Source of the DNA: Brevipalpus yothersi
Lineage: Eukaryota > Arthropoda > Arachnida > Trombidiformes > Tenuipalpidae
Reading direction: 5' to 3'
NCBI GenBank assembly: GCA_003956705.1
Contig: QZCP01000212.1
Location: forward strand, 177,036-241,035
Length of the DNA: 64,000 nucleotides
Shown here piece by piece: positions 46,385 through 60,980 of the stretch. The notes under the pieces were generated by a model. The model saw only the letters and a program-made list of their open reading frames with translations, searched no databases and was not told the origin of the DNA. The position numbers and the translations under genes are program-made. Position 1 is the stretch's first letter. Each line of letters opens with the position of its first letter.

Positions 46385-48991
46385 ATTCTCCTTATTTCAC
46401 TATTTTTCATACTCTAGCCACCTGTATTCTCTCTATTTTATTCTTCTCTTTCATCATATTTGCACTCAGCCACGAATTTTGTTGATTTTTTTCGATGAAT
46501 TTATTCAAAAAATTGCTTATATCAATTTTAAGAAGCTTTATTTGGATTTGAGAGGAAAATATATAAATGTATACATATATAAATATTGATCAAATGACTT
46601 CTGGAATCTCAATGAAAATCTATATTCTCGTTTTTGTGCAAGATTGAGAATGATAAATGTGCTCAGTATTTCAATCTATTTTCCTTGAAAAAGTATCCGA
46701 TAGCACCTTATTTTCAGCTATCTGAACTTCGTGTTGTTATCTTTGTAAAGAATGAAAAGAATGTTATCTGGTCCTGGGAATCATACAAATCTAACCTGTA
46801 AGCATATCTGACCTCTCACCTAGAAGAATTAAAAATTTTCCCAAGTCTAAGCGTTCCTAGCCTTGTTTTATATCTCTCGATGAGTAGTGAATTTCAATAG
46901 AATGCACAAAGCAATCAGTACTCTTAGGCTTAGAACTTTACTTAGAACGTACTCTCTGAAGAGGGCGACTATAAGCTTATGGATGAACTTAGTTCTCATA
47001 TTGTCGAACCTGCGCTAGATCAAGCGCAGTTGAGCGGAAATATTCTCGAGTTAGATTAGAACTTAGCCTCACTTGAAGTTAGTTGATGATCTTATGCCAT
47101 GTATCCAACTTCGGTCATTGTGGTGAATTATTTTTTACACAATTTTCCTCGTCAGTGTTCTACCCATTTTAAATTTGTTTGATCAATTCATCAAAACTGG
47201 ACTGTATTTACTACAAGTGAGTTTCTAATATTTCTGTATTCCAATGCTTGCCGGAAACTTTCATTAAAATTTATAGATAAATCCTCATAAAATGTGGAAG
47301 AATTAATTAATTTGCAAGTTATTAATTGAGTCAACTTTATATTCCCAAGAAATTTTTCCTTGTACCCTTTTCTTCTGAGAGATAGCTTTTCTAGTCTTTC
47401 AGTCTATCAGTGTCTATCTGATTATTCGTTCACAAGCTCTCCCAATACGAGTAACTGTAGTGACACGGTTCTCGGCTTGACACTGAACAAGATCTCCTGA
47501 TAATACCTCACATGTATTCCTTCGATAGGTTGAATTTGATATTCTCAAATCGATATATGTTCTTATTCTGATATGGAAAGATACACATCCAGAAGTTTAT
47601 GTTGACTTGAAAAACAGAAGATAAACAACTTTCTATCTTGAGAACAGCTTATCACACTTACTCGAGCATGATTTATGAGCACGCTTGTGTAAATCTTTGA
47701 TGTTTTGAACATACATTCCAGAAACGAACCTGTGAAAATACCCATCCATAAATATAAGCCCATAGGATGTGTTTCCTGAGCAAAACAAGCTTAATACCTG
47801 GATTGATAAGTGCAGATCAATCCAATGCTGGCTGATCGAACTTTTTCCTGCTCTCAAATTCTGAGTAAATAAGACTCAAGATTCAAAAATTTTTCATGAA
47901 ATCGAAGAGTCCAAATCCATGAACCCTATCAGAGATGTTTGGATTCACATTCTTGCTAAAAATTGCTATGATGCTCTCGAGATGTTTAATTATTCATCAA
48001 TTTTTTGAAAAGACCTGGATAGAAAGCAAACTCAAACATCCACAATCTGTAGAGTGCTCATAGTTTCCAATCAGTCTTGACCTCATGAAACTACCAGTAA
48101 TATTTTTATCAAAGCATGAATGCTTTATAGAGCTTTGGGAACCTTCTAGTCAAAATTACTGATTCTTTAGTCCATGAAATTCCAATAGCTTGCCGGTTAT
48201 AGTCAAGTGAAAAAAGGAACCATTTTCGAAATGTCTTATTCAAAGGCAACTTTTACTTAGAATTCATCAAGCTTATATTCATTTCCCATGACTTTTTAGC
48301 AATGTTCTGATTTTGACAATCACATCTAAAGTCAGAAGCCTCGAGAATCGCTAGAAAAATCTTGTGAGCTCAATTGGAAAGATTCGCATTCTTATATGAG
48401 TGAGATTTCACATTGATCTTTATGCACTAGTTTTCTTCCATAAAAGTTGTGCCTCAAGGCATTGTCAAACTTCAACAAGTGAGAATATGTGAGTAAAGTA
48501 GAGAACTCAGATTCACCTGACCAGTAAATTTTATCCCTTTCTCAGATTAGATGTAATAGGTTTCAAAAAACTCATCCATTATATTGAGTATTAATATATT
48601 GAGAAGCTTGTTTTTCGCTCAACTGATATCTTTTATTCTCTCTTAAATCCGATCACAATTCAACAGTGCACGAATCTGAATCCATGATCTCATTTATTCT
48701 ACTTCGATCCCCATGAAATTTTCCATTCAAAAAAGAACATTTCAAATCTTGGGGGAAAAGACTCGTTCTTACTGTCTCTGGTGGATTGAATTACTTTGGG
48801 AACAATCCGACTTGAATTTCCTACTCATTGGCTTTAAAATTTCCCCAAAAACTGACAAGAGAGAAAAATTCAGATTTTTCAAATATTCTCCCATTCGTTT
48901 CAGGAATTTGCCGATTTGTCGGTACCTTGCCCGAATAACCAACAAGGAAAAATCTCGTTCATCACCGAATATCGAAACAGATAATGATTCA
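46385..48991. other. Spacer downstream of SUCLA2, possible 5' exons of the membrane-protein gene
   Basis: No confident gene. A good acceptor (TTCGTTTCAG) ends at 48903 and opens an exon in the frame of the membrane-protein gene, so 48904-48991 is probably its 5' UTR or extra N-terminal codons from an upstream exon that I could not place. Confidence 0.45.
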
Positions 48992-51572
48992 ATGAATCAA
49001 CTTTCATCACAGTCTAAAGAAGCCATTGTATATATAGCGGTAAGTAATTTTCACCATGTCATTGAATGGAGCTCAAATTTGTTGCTCTTGTAACAATTCA
49101 AATTCATGGCAATCAAATTTTAGACTCGGATTTGTCCAGGAAATTCAATAAAAAATTCATAGTTATTTCAGCTGTATGCTCGAATTCATAACGCTCAATT
49201 TGAAAAAAAGGATTAGGATAATGATGTTTCAACTGAAATTGGAAGGAAATGAAAACAATTTTTCTTCGCCTTTCTGTTCATAAGATCCTCCAGGATCAGA
49301 TCATGGTCTGGACTGGTAATCATTTCATGATTGAACTATATTTAGGATCCAATATCCGGTCATCAGAAGAATTCAAAATTCACCAGAGAATTTGATTCAG
49401 AACATCTATCATCCGAATACTCTTGAGTTAATGAGCCGATATAATTGAATACACCGTTAGACAATTGATTAATCGCCAGCTTTTGGAGGACCAATATTGT
49501 TTTTGCAATTTACTGTAGCCATCATCAATCGTGAAACTCATTCAAGCGATTCTCTCTGTCTATTTTCCACAAAAGATTCGGAAAACTCACAAATTCAATC
49601 AAACTGTTCTAGTCAGTAACAAGCAAAACTGAAATTTCGTGAAGGAATCGATGTTGTGCGAGAATCCATTCGTAGTTCAACAAATTGCAATGAAATATAG
49701 TGGACTGTAAACATTGTTGAAATAGAACTATTTTGTTCAAATCAACTTGACATGTTCGACACTCAACACCTTCCCCGGAAGGCTCCAATTTTCTTCCTCA
49801 CTAGAAGTGATGAAAAGGCTTTACACCGAATTTGAAGGGAATCCGAATCATCACCTCTAACCAAATTTCCTATTTTCTCCTAGATTCATTGATTTTTTCT
49901 ATTTTTTCTTCGTTTTTACGTAAAAGAATCCAAATGCTAGGAGGGTAGAGAGAAGAAATCGATCTGATTCCGAATGTCTTAGGCTTCAAACGATGATTAC
50001 AGTCCTAATACCATGTCACTTTTCCTCCATCTGTTGCAATTCAATCTTCTCATTATTTGCACTCAGAGGATCATTTTGATTGCCTTCCAGGGCAAAAGTG
50101 AAATAAAGAGGGAATAAGAGAGGGCCCATGAGTAAACATCATGATAAATACTATGTGAAGATTCTTACTTTTTTCACTTATAGTTCGATAGATAATAACA
50201 ATTTCGGCAAACAAGAATCCTCGAGGACATGAAATCCAATTAGAGATTCATTTCAAATAGATGCCAAGATTTGGTGAGATTTTTTCACTTCCAAAGCTTC
50301 ACTCATTTGATTTAGAATTTCGGAAGTTATATAGTCATGTATATATTGAAGGCGAAAATATTCATGCTTACTCATTATTTGCATTTTCGTGTGGGAACCG
50401 AAAGAGAAGATTTTCCATACGTTCTCTAGTTGAACTATGGGATTGAAAAATGGAAAAATAATATTATTATGTCTCAAACTTATCCAGAATTCTGAGTATT
50501 TTCCATTCTCTGACAGATTTTCTTTAGTCATCCTGGTATACACTCTACCATTCTTATGAAGGCAAAATTTTATCCACTCATCTTGAATCTATGCAAGAAT
50601 GTCAGTAGAAGATTTATCCTCACATAATATGCTCTAGACTTCGATAAAGCAAGAGGAAAAAAATGAATTCCTCGGTTCTTCCAGTATGCCATGATCCTTT
50701 CGTTCTCCTTATAAAATGAAAATGTGATTCGTGGCATGTTTATTCTCAGATAGAGCATGTTTTGAATTTTTCCTTGTCCTCTACTTTTTTTCGAAGAATA
50801 TGACACTGGAAAAAAGCAATCTTCATTCAAGAAAGAAACCATTCTTAGTATTTCTTGGCTCAGATGTTTTCACAGCCATCATAATCCTCTCCATTCTCTC
50901 GAAATTAACATCATTCTTCATGAAGATTCCCACTTTATGTGATCAACCGAGAGTTTCTTTTATGCTACCTAAAAAACCCTCCATTTTCAGTCGTCTGACA
51001 CAAAGTAAAGAAAAAAAGAGTTCTTCCTTTGTATGAGAATGAATAAATGAGAGAGATTAAGGGATATTGAGCGAATGTTGGTAATTTTACCGTTAGAAGA
51101 GAGTTTTTTTGCAATAAAATACCCAAACTTTTTTCTCAATCGCATGGATCCTACATAAATCTGAGTTATTCATTCAAAATTCCACGAACCATAAATTATC
51201 ATCGATTACTCGGCTTTAAGCTGGAGGTTTTGTCATTTTTTACTCTTTACCTCGATCAGATTCCTTATTATTAAGCATTTTCGCAGAATTTTGTATCTGA
51301 TCATAGCTGAAATCTTTATCCTAAATCATCTATGAATCTTTTCAATTTTTCACTGTGATCATCTATAATTGGACTAGTCATCTTTCCATCTCACCTTTAT
51401 TAATTTTCTGTCATCAATCGGTTGGATGAGAACAAAATAAGCTTCTGGATGATGCCTCTAGTAAGAATTTTATCAAGTTAATTCATGTCTCGCTGAACAT
51501 ATGTGATGAAAGCAATTTCCTCTAATATTGCACCAAGAATAAGATTGCGTAGGATTTTGTATAAGATGAATT

Positions 51573-51639
<67 letters not shown>

Positions 51640-54600
51640 TTACGTTAGTGAGAAGCCTCATAACTTGTGATCTTTTGAAAGTTTATCTAGTTTCTTCATG
51701 GCTTTTTTTGCTTTTTTCTTCATCAATAAGTATCGAAGTACCAGTAGTAGTAGTCATAAAGTTAGTCAATAATTAACAGCTCAAAAGCTTCGAATGGCTG
51801 TTGTTGTAGTTGAATTTTCCATGAGGTAAATTTAATATTAATTGAAAAAGCATTGAAATAATCCTTGTTCCTCGACTCTCAATTCTGATCGAAACTATTC
51901 GATGAGGAATCTTTCAGGATAATTGGAATTGATTCAGGAGAAAAATGTGTTGATACAAGTGTATTTTGATGATATTACCCTAGTGTGGAAGAATTCTGAT
52001 GATAGAATCTTCCAGTCAAACTGAGTTAGTAGAGTTCATACATAGCCTTAGAAAGCTTCAGGTAATTAGCTTTGAGCACAAATTTAGCCTTGAACCCTTG
52101 TTATTGTATACGAGGTATAGCTGTTCTCTTTTGAAAACAGCTGAGTGCATGCTTGCTTAGGTTGACAAGAGACTTTCACGGATATCATGGCCTGAATAGC
52201 ATTCAGGTAAAGAATATTCTATCGAATAATTCATCTAAGGTTTGAATGAGAGCCACGATTCTCATAGATAGATTCTTGTAAGGAGTATGAAATATATTCA
52301 CTCTTCCACAATCACCGTTCCACAAAAGTATACCATTTTTCTTTCCAAATTTATTGCTTCATGGCTATTGCTCGCTCCTGTTTAGATGGTTCATCTTCAG
52401 ATAGAATTCTTGTGAGAATAGAATGTGAATAAGCTCTGAGTTCATCAAACCATAGGTTCAATTAATGTGTGTGTGTGTGTATCTTCTCCTGGGCAAGACT
52501 GATGAAGCGTATGAGAGCTGAAAGTATTCTCTATGATCGATAAAGTTATGAGGAATTGGTTGGGACCTTTTCTTCTCACTTATGGATTCTGTCCAAGTTC
52601 CATGGAAAGGTTTAGGATACTCTAGGTTCAGATCATTTCGAATACGCTATTCGTCTTGATTCACCTCTTCCTCTCTTATTGTATGATTCCAAGTTCTTAT
52701 TCTCTTTGAGCTCTGTCTTGGAAAAGTACAAAGGCTATGAAAAATTTTCTCTCGTACCATTTTTGATTTGTAGGTTTAGATTCTTTCTCTTCAATCTTTT
52801 TTGCATGATGTCATGCAAAAATTCTCGAGAAACTTCATGCTGAGCATATTAAGATATAGTCTTATATTCGTATTTCTGGTAGAAAAAATATACCGTTCGT
52901 TTGAATCCTTTGTTGGAGCATAAAAGCCTTAGATTTTCTTTGCCTTGAGCTGTATTCTCATTTTCTTATGCTTAGATTAAGTCGTCTACGTGCAGAGAAA
53001 CTTAGGCCAAAGAATAAGTTTTCCTAGAAAACCATGGATATAGAACGGAAGATTATTTCATGGTTGTCATTGAATTCGAGAATAATAGTTCATCATAAGG
53101 GAATCAAGCTTTGTTTTTCGAAGAAGGATAAACAATCTATAACGAGAATGATCACATCGCGAAGGGAGAAGGTTGTGGTTCTGATGATTTCAGCTAAGAC
53201 TTTCCATCACCACACATGAAATTGGGCACATTAGTTACCGTGAGCTAAATCAGAAGGCTTATATTGAGGAGAGGAAAAAATTTCCATTCAGTTGTCTTTT
53301 TTATTTGAATCATTTTCGATCCACTTTATTGTCATTTAAAATCGAAATTAAAAATTGATGAGACAATTTGTGCTCATTTGGGAAAGTGATTCAGCATATT
53401 TATCCAAATTTCTCAACTCCAGTAACATATATACTCAGGATAGGAATATCTTATTTGTATGCCCATCGTGATTCTCGTAATGCCTCTATTGACTGTGTTC
53501 GAAGCGAGTTGACAGACAAAATTGTAAAATTTCATTTCATGAGATGATTTTCGTGAGATGCTGTATTCTGTTGGAGTACTTCTGAGTCAAGTGTATTCAG
53601 TATAGTGCTCAAGTCATGTGAAGCGTGAACTCCAGTGTGAAAATTTCATACCATCACAATCTTGTTCATAGAATCGATATTCAAATGGAAAACATCAAGA
53701 ATAAAGGAAAGAAGTAAGACTCAGTTATTCAGCGTAAATCATTCCCACTGTTTGATGGAGCAAAGTGATAGATAGAGAATAAGATGAAGTTTTTTTATTT
53801 CTACTTCCCGAGAGGCTCGGTATCCATGCCTTCCACTTCGGTTACAGAATTCTAGTTTCGATGAACTGAGACCTAATCTTTTCTAGTACTGTAGGTAAAT
53901 AGAGTTTATCCTGGCATTTCCAGAATTTTCCACTAAATCTTTTGGAATCCAATTCAACTGAAGAAATTGGTCTCTTCTCTTTGGCATATTGAAGTTTAGA
54001 TTGAAGTGGCCAAACTTTTCTTCCAAGATTTATAATTCCCAGAATCCAATTATACTTGAAGTTGTCTAAAGAAATCGTCAAGTGATATGAGACTTACGAT
54101 AATTCGATTCTCAAGATCTGTCATTCAGAGACAAATTAGATGGATAAATTCTGTCTACAATAACTACACTTTTGACAACTCTTTGAGATAAACAAGATCA
54201 GCAAGTCCTCTGAATTATGACAGTATGTCGCTGGAAAGACCAATCTTCATGATATGTATACTTATATGTGCGTACGAATAATTTCATGGTAATATATTGG
54301 CAACAGTGCATATACTAGTTGCAGCTAGTATGAAAGAAAAGACTACAGCCGTAATTGAAACATATTATTCTTTTCAACAAGACATCAGAAATTTTGGTGG
54401 AAGAGAAATCTGTCAGTTTTTGATCTCAAATCAAAACGCCAGAAGGATTTTTCACCATCATTTTTCTCTTATCTGAGACATTGACTTTCCTTTTCAAAAT
54501 TCCATGTCATAACAATCATCACAATTTCTCAATACTTCATGCATATTTCACAAAGGAAATTCTGTTTCCAATATTGAAAACATTAACTCATCTTGAGGGA

Positions 54601-57422
54601 CGAATGTGACCGAGGATATCTTTCCTGGAAAATCTCATGATTTTGGAAAAAATTTGATCTAGTTGAATAATCTATGAATTGATTCAAGCTAAAAAATCCA
54701 AATTTTCACACATAATTCAGCATGAAGTCTTCTGAAGTCCAAAAGTGGAAAGATTGCAAAGACGATTCTCTTAAGAATTTGAGAAAAGAAAATTTCTTAA
54801 GAAAAATACTTGTTCTATATGCTAACAGAATAGACTGGGAATAGATTATTCTTTCATTTTTCATACCAAAATCTTAAGTCTACATATAGGACGAAAAACT
54901 TTTAATTTTTCGGAGGTTCGAATAGATCAATGACTGATAAATTGACCATGTAAGGAACTAAAATGAAAAAAGTGATAGCATTAAATGACTACCTTTTACT
55001 CATCCCAAAATACTCTGGTATTCCCTAATCTTCACCACCTTGGACTAGGTTTTTTCCTCGCTCAGCCTTATTTATATTCCAAACAATCATGCTTTGAGGC
55101 ATGGTTTGTTTATTTTTCATGTAAGTTCATTAGAAGATAGAAACGACAGGGGCAAAGTAAATAGTCACTGGCTGATCTTTACAGGAGAATGCATCGAGTT
55201 CTCGGAATGGTCAGCTCAGACGATGTGTGAAAGTAGAGAATGTTTGGATTCACATATATACTTACACACATATATATATATGTTCGTTATTGATTGTTCT
55301 TTTTGCGCACATCAGAAGCTATCTCTAAACCTAACAGTTATTCTTTGGATGCGATGGGAAAGAATCCATCAGACTATCTCTCTAATAGATGGTCTTCATG
55401 AAGCCATTGTTGATCGAATGGAATAATGATGGTAAGATTATAATGCAGTGGAAAATGGATGATACAAAAGCAGCACCTTTGTGTTAGAATTCTGTGTAAC
55501 CCAAAAGTCAGCCTTCTGTTCGAAAATAAAGGAAATGTTCTACAGAATTGGGTTTCAATGAGAAGTTATTTCAGACTTGGATTCCTTTGAGAATTCTCTC
55601 CTCAACTCTATCTGAAAACACTTATCAGCGTTATGTGAGAAGCCCTCTCATGATTTTGATGATCAAGAAGCAGAAAGAATTTATGAGATAAGGTCAGTTT
55701 CCATTGATAACCCAGGAGTTCGTACTACGCTCCTTTAATTTTTAATCATAAATTCAAGTCGATTCATGTTATCGATCATTTTTGATAGCCAGTTTTTGTG
55801 AACTTAACCACATTCAGCGAGAATGTGTCTTCTAGTCTCTTTAACGCTGTCAGTTTGAAATCCTTTCACACACTGGAAACTACCAAAGAATTTCAACTAT
55901 GATTTGAAATCTATCAAAACTAGGGTCTCAAAATAGATAATTTCATCACAAAAGATATAATTAAAGAAGCTGGATCTGTTGGACCTCTTTCAACTGTAAT
56001 CTTTCTGACCAAAATTTTCCTTGCTTGATTGACGTATGAATAGGTGGGTTTCATAATTTCTGTATCAAGTGTAGCGTAAATCAGTGTATCAGACAATGGG
56101 CTTCTAACATAGGATTTAAACTGATTTGAAGAGCTTCCTCGCTTGAGAATGAAATTTCAAAATAGCCTCCGAAGAGAAAATTTGAATTTCAAGAGATGTA
56201 CTCTCAAATGTATACCTCCTCAAAGAATGATCGATGAAAAATGTTCAAAGTGGCCATATTGATCTCCCAGTCGAGATTTTTATTCCACCTTGAATTTTTT
56301 ATCTGAGCCAGAAGTGTATATATGAACAGGATTTCCTATCCAACTACCAGATAAGAGTGATATAAACTGTTGGTACATGTTGCATATGACATACACGGTT
56401 GGCATGAAGTTTCTACGCGCTGATAAGAAATAACGGAAATAGATTAAAAAAAATATAGCTTGACCAGAGGTGGTACTGTTTTATCTAATCACTAAATAAA
56501 TTTTCATCAGTGTATAGAAACTTTATGCCCACTCTGTAGTTTATATAGAATATATATATATATATATATATATAGAATATTCCGTGTGTGTAAAAAGATT
56601 TGCTCATCTCATGCCTAGAGGCTATGTTCTTCCATTCCATCTCATTGGTTTGGTGAAGAAAAAAAATAAAAATTAACCCAAGCAAGATGATTTGGAGGGA
56701 TGATTTTCATAGTGAGTGAGAGTAATCTCTGATTTTATGATTGATAGTGATACTTTGACCTTGCTACTAGAGATATGAATGCGATAATATGTCATTTCCG
56801 GTTGAAAGATTTGTATGAGTGATTCGTTTCCATCCTTTCCATCCAAACTGTTTCACCTGAAGCTAAAAAGTCTCTTACATACATGTTTTCAGATTTCATC
56901 AGAAAAACCTTGGTACATAGAATACACTGATATTGATATTGATAGTGATATTCAGTTTCATTCCAATGATATTTCATTCAACGAGAGAATGCGAATTCGT
57001 TTCTCAGCGAGATTAAGTTTGATCAAAATATTTCTCTCTATTTCTCTTGAACTATGATCTATACTATTTATCTTCCATCAGTTTATGCAAATAAATACTT
57101 TTAGAAAATTTAATATATGAAATTGAATTTTCTGGGATCAATTTTCCGAGTATCTTCAGTCCATATATTGGCCAATATTTGGCTTTATATTGTAGATTTT
57201 CATTTCTCTCTCCCCTAATAGGTAGTGCTCGTCGTATATATTGGAGTTCTCATCGCTCTAATGGTACGAGCAAGTCCAGTATATCTTGAGAAAAAGGCTC
57301 GAAAACGAAAAAATCGGCAGAAAAAAATGAATGGTAAAAGTCAAACATTGGTTCAATGGCAATCGGATGGAAATATTTTGGAAGATGATGATTTTGCACC
57401 AAATAAGCCTGCCATGGTGTGA
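48992..57422 (+). CDS. Small single-pass membrane protein, two coding exons, 8.2-kb intron
   Basis: The first coding exon (ATG 48992 to 49039) ends SKEAIVYIA at a strong GTAAGT donor. The second (57222-57422) follows a strong acceptor (TCTCTCCCCTAATAG) in the same phase and begins VVLVVYIGVLIALMVRAS. Together they give about 82 aa. The join produces one unbroken hydrophobic helix (about residues 11-33), followed by a basic cytoplasmic-looking stretch (KKARKRKNRQKK) and an acidic tail (LEDDDFAP) ending in PAMV. The exon 1 frame is open for 29 codons upstream to 48904, so the N-terminus may be longer. No signal peptide; topology with the basic C-terminal side in the cytosol is predicted. No family recognised. 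The continuity of the helix across the intron is the main support. Confidence 0.6.
51575..51637. repeat. (GA)n microsatellite
   Basis: About 31 GA units, within the long intron. Confidence 0.95.
56551..56573. repeat. (TA)n microsatellite
   Basis: About 11-12 TA units. Confidence 0.95.
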
Positions 57423-58937
57423 AAAAGAGTGATGAAATAAAATGTGAACCCAAAAAGAGCCTTTTATGCTCATATTTTCACTTGAATTCTCATTTCACTA
57501 TGAACCCAGTCGGACAAAGTCAAAAGCCAAATTATTTCTGCTCCACTTTTGTTTTCCCTTGATTCTAATGAATTTTTTTTTCTCCTAATCCCAAGAAAAC
57601 ATCAATCCAAAGCAACAAGAAAAATTATGTAAATTATCATTGTTCATTATCATTAAAATTTTCTCTCTCTTCCTTTTTCTATTCTTTTTCCATCATCATT
57701 ATTACTTCTGTCATCATATCGTACAGATATCCATTTACCATTTTAATGAAGGTTCGAATTGTAAAAGCATCCATGTTTATTTAATCCCATCATAACATTA
57801 CCATCATCATCAGCTTCTGCAAATAATGATCCACGTGATGTTTGCTCAATTAATAATGTTTCTTCATTACCTCTGTTTACCGTTATATTGGCCTAGAAAA
57901 TTCCTAATTTTCAATCCAAATCTTCGGATTTTAACTCTAACAGTCTTGATTCCTGAGGATCAATACTTTCACATTGGTTTTTGTTGGATAATAACGAAGC
58001 AAACAGAGGCTCAAGCACAGAAACTAGGCTTAACTTGATCCAAATCGGTACTTATATAGCCTTCGAATGGGAAAATAGAGAAAGAAATGATACCTCTCAT
58101 TTACCATCTGAATCTGGAGTTTGAGAATTTTCTTGAGATTTTTTCGGGACTCATTACAAATTGAGTGGAAGTAATTAAAAAATCAATTTGCCGATGATTT
58201 TGTTTGCAATCATCTTGTTAGAAATTATGTTTCCTTTTAACCTTCATTTTTCTATGGAACTAGAGTTCTCTCGTGGTTACGTAGGAGAAAATTAATTAAT
58301 TCCAATCATCTTGGATGATACTGTATAGCCTCAATTCCTAGTGAGCCAAGAGACTGAGATGAATGAATTTCATAATTATCAAGTAATTACATGCAATTGA
58401 ACTTATATTCTGGTACGAAATGGTTTACTCAAATAATTGAAGTTAAATCTTGAAATTTTTTTGAAGGTTTCAAATCATAATTCTTCTCTGATATCAGATA
58501 GAAATGATTCCTCAGGGTGAAAATTCTCCTCTTCCTGATCTCAATCAGGGTATTCATAGCTAGGGAATATTTCATTGAATGCATGTATTCATTCATACGA
58601 AAAGACCTCTCATGAGCTGGAAAGTATAGCTACAAACCAAAGTCATCCCATCTAGCCATTACAAATAAATTTTCGGAATGATTTTCCTAGTTTCTTTTTT
58701 ACCAGATTTTGAGCTATTGGGAAATTTTGTTTGCTCGTAAATCGATGATTTCCACTTAATGTCTTGAATGATGTGCAAAAAGTATGATGAGAATGGCCTG
58801 CCTGATTCAATACACCCAATAATGCAGTAAAAAAACGATAAAACTTTGAAGAGTGATTGAGTGAACCTGATTTATTTATACTTGTAGATGTATTCAATTC
58901 TTGCGAAATGATACTTGAGTGCCGATTCCCCAAGAGA

Positions 58938-58962
58938 ATTCTGTGTGTTGTACACACAGAAT
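58938..58962. repeat. Perfect 11-bp inverted repeat
   Basis: Arms ATTCTGTGTGT and ACACACAGAAT around a three-base loop. Confidence 0.85.
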
Positions 58963-60908
58963 ACATTCTACTATTACTATCGAGCCAATACTCAAATTGT
59001 GAAATAGCTATTCTGTAACTCTATCGATAAAGGAGATGGCCATGTAGTTCAGAAGGTAATGCATAAAAAATAGAATCAGATCCAATTTTAGACACTAAGA
59101 AAGTTAAATCTCTATTTGAAAAACAAAATCTTCGACAATTCTTCTATAAACTGATAATGGTCTTGAAAAATGCTTCTCATAACTATATAACCCTACTTCG
59201 TGAGCTGATGACTTTGTGAGGTAGATGACGAGAATTGTTATTCTTTGACTGATATCGTTTCAGGGAAATTTAGGAGGCAATTGGGATTCTTAGAGTTTTA
59301 TGCATTTATTGACTATAAAAAGATACAAATATTCATCATCAGATTGATAAAATCTCCTCTCATACGAATTGATCAATGGTATCCATTCTCACAGAGTGAA
59401 TAGTCAGATGGTTCTATAATCGGATAATTTTTGTTCATGGGAGCATTTGAGCGGAATATTTGGCTACTTGAAAGCACAAGAATAGTAGTTCCTTGAATCT
59501 GAGCTGAGTACCAGATTAGTACAACTAGTAACGAGAGCTACTTGAGTTTTCACAGAATTCTTGACACAAAAGTGAGGTAATCCATGTCTCTAGACTTTCG
59601 AACAAATTCTCAAAGAATCTGAATTCTGTGGATTTGCTTCTTAAACACACAAAAACTTATCCCCTGGCATCACCTCGCAACTGATGAAACTTCGCTAAAG
59701 TTTCTGATCTACTGCATCTGTATATGGGTTCACTCCTCTTGAGAAAAGCATATCGACTGGAATATGGCTCAGATGGTATTGAATGATAGAATGATGATGC
59801 TCAAGAAGAACAACACCTAACAGAACAGAGACTCTTGTGAGCTTCGAATAGCTGTTAAATATATTTGAGACGTGTTGATTCAAGATTGATGCTCTCATTT
59901 TATTAATTTAGTGGGAAATTTGCTGCTTTTCTCTTGGTATAGAATTTCGAGGCATCGAGAGTTTCCAGCTTAGGCTAAAACCAAACTATCTCATCAATCT
60001 TAGTTAGCAATCTTTCACTAACAACTTTTTCAGCTTCATCAGAATTTTCTTCCTAGCAAATTCCACTTCTATTTCATCCCCACTCTTTTGCTCCTCTCTT
60101 CTAGTTCTCATTCAGATCCTTGTCATGGTAAGATTGAGCTGAAAATGAGCAATTAATTTCCATCTATGAACATCATATGATAAATGTCCAAAAGAATTAC
60201 TTTCATTTTGAGCATCATTTTTATATTGACTTCATTCAATTCAATTTCTGAGGCTTGTTGGAATAGAAAAAAATTCAACACAAAATGATAAGATTTTTCT
60301 CATTTCCCCCACAAAAATCACGAAAAAATGGGATCAAAATAGCTTGGTGAGAACATACATCAATTGGAATTGACTTGAAGGTGTTTACTCTTTTTTGTGC
60401 TCTCTCTCTCTCTCTTTCTCTCTTTTTAACAGCTCTGTAAACAATTAAATGGAGCGAAAAACTTTTCTATATTAACTTCTGAGACTTTTTTCCTCAAGTT
60501 CATGATACCTCTGTTGGCAATATTGGCTGTTGATGGAAAGCAAGTCTTGCTTTGGTCAATAAATGTGAATCTTGAATGTATCTTTTACGAAGAATTGTTC
60601 ACAGGAAGTAGTTATTCTCACAGTAGGAGCAAATAAGCTTATCTTGTGGTTTTTGTGCTCAAAATCCAGTGACCAATGGAGCCAGGATGCTGTAGATGAA
60701 GCTGAAGGAAATGATTATTCAGAGGTGACTTGATCTTCACCGATCTGAGTAATTCGATTGAATTGTATTTCCGTGGGCAAATCACTGAGCTCATCGTGTT
60801 GATGATTACTTTTCCGTGAGTAATAACAAAATCAGAGTCTGTTATGTTGTATCTATCAATACTTCATTATTGTACATCATCTGATGACCAGAAAAAAGAA
60901 CGAAAGAA

Positions 60909-60909
<1 letters not shown>

Positions 60910-60977
<68 letters not shown>
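60910..60977. repeat. (GA)n microsatellite
   Basis: About 33 GA units. Apparent open frames across it are low-complexity Leu/Ser and are ignored. Confidence 0.95.

Positions 60978-60980
<3 letters not shown>

Larger units (their letters stand above)
49040..57221 (+). other. 8.2-kb intron of the small membrane-protein gene
   Basis: No nested gene recognised on either strand; only scattered short open frames of ordinary AT-rich composition. It holds the GA tract at 51575-51637 and the TA tract at 56551-56573. Confidence 0.5.

Noticed and set aside
57771..57895. Ser/Asn-rich frame just after the membrane-protein stop
   Set aside because: It is short, lacks an ATG or clear acceptor, and is explained by ATC/CAT trinucleotide bias in the 3' UTR.
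58652..58966. 104-codon - strand open frame
   Set aside because: No recognised motif, no splice context and ordinary AT-rich composition; length alone is not convincing in 6.5 kb of non-coding DNA.
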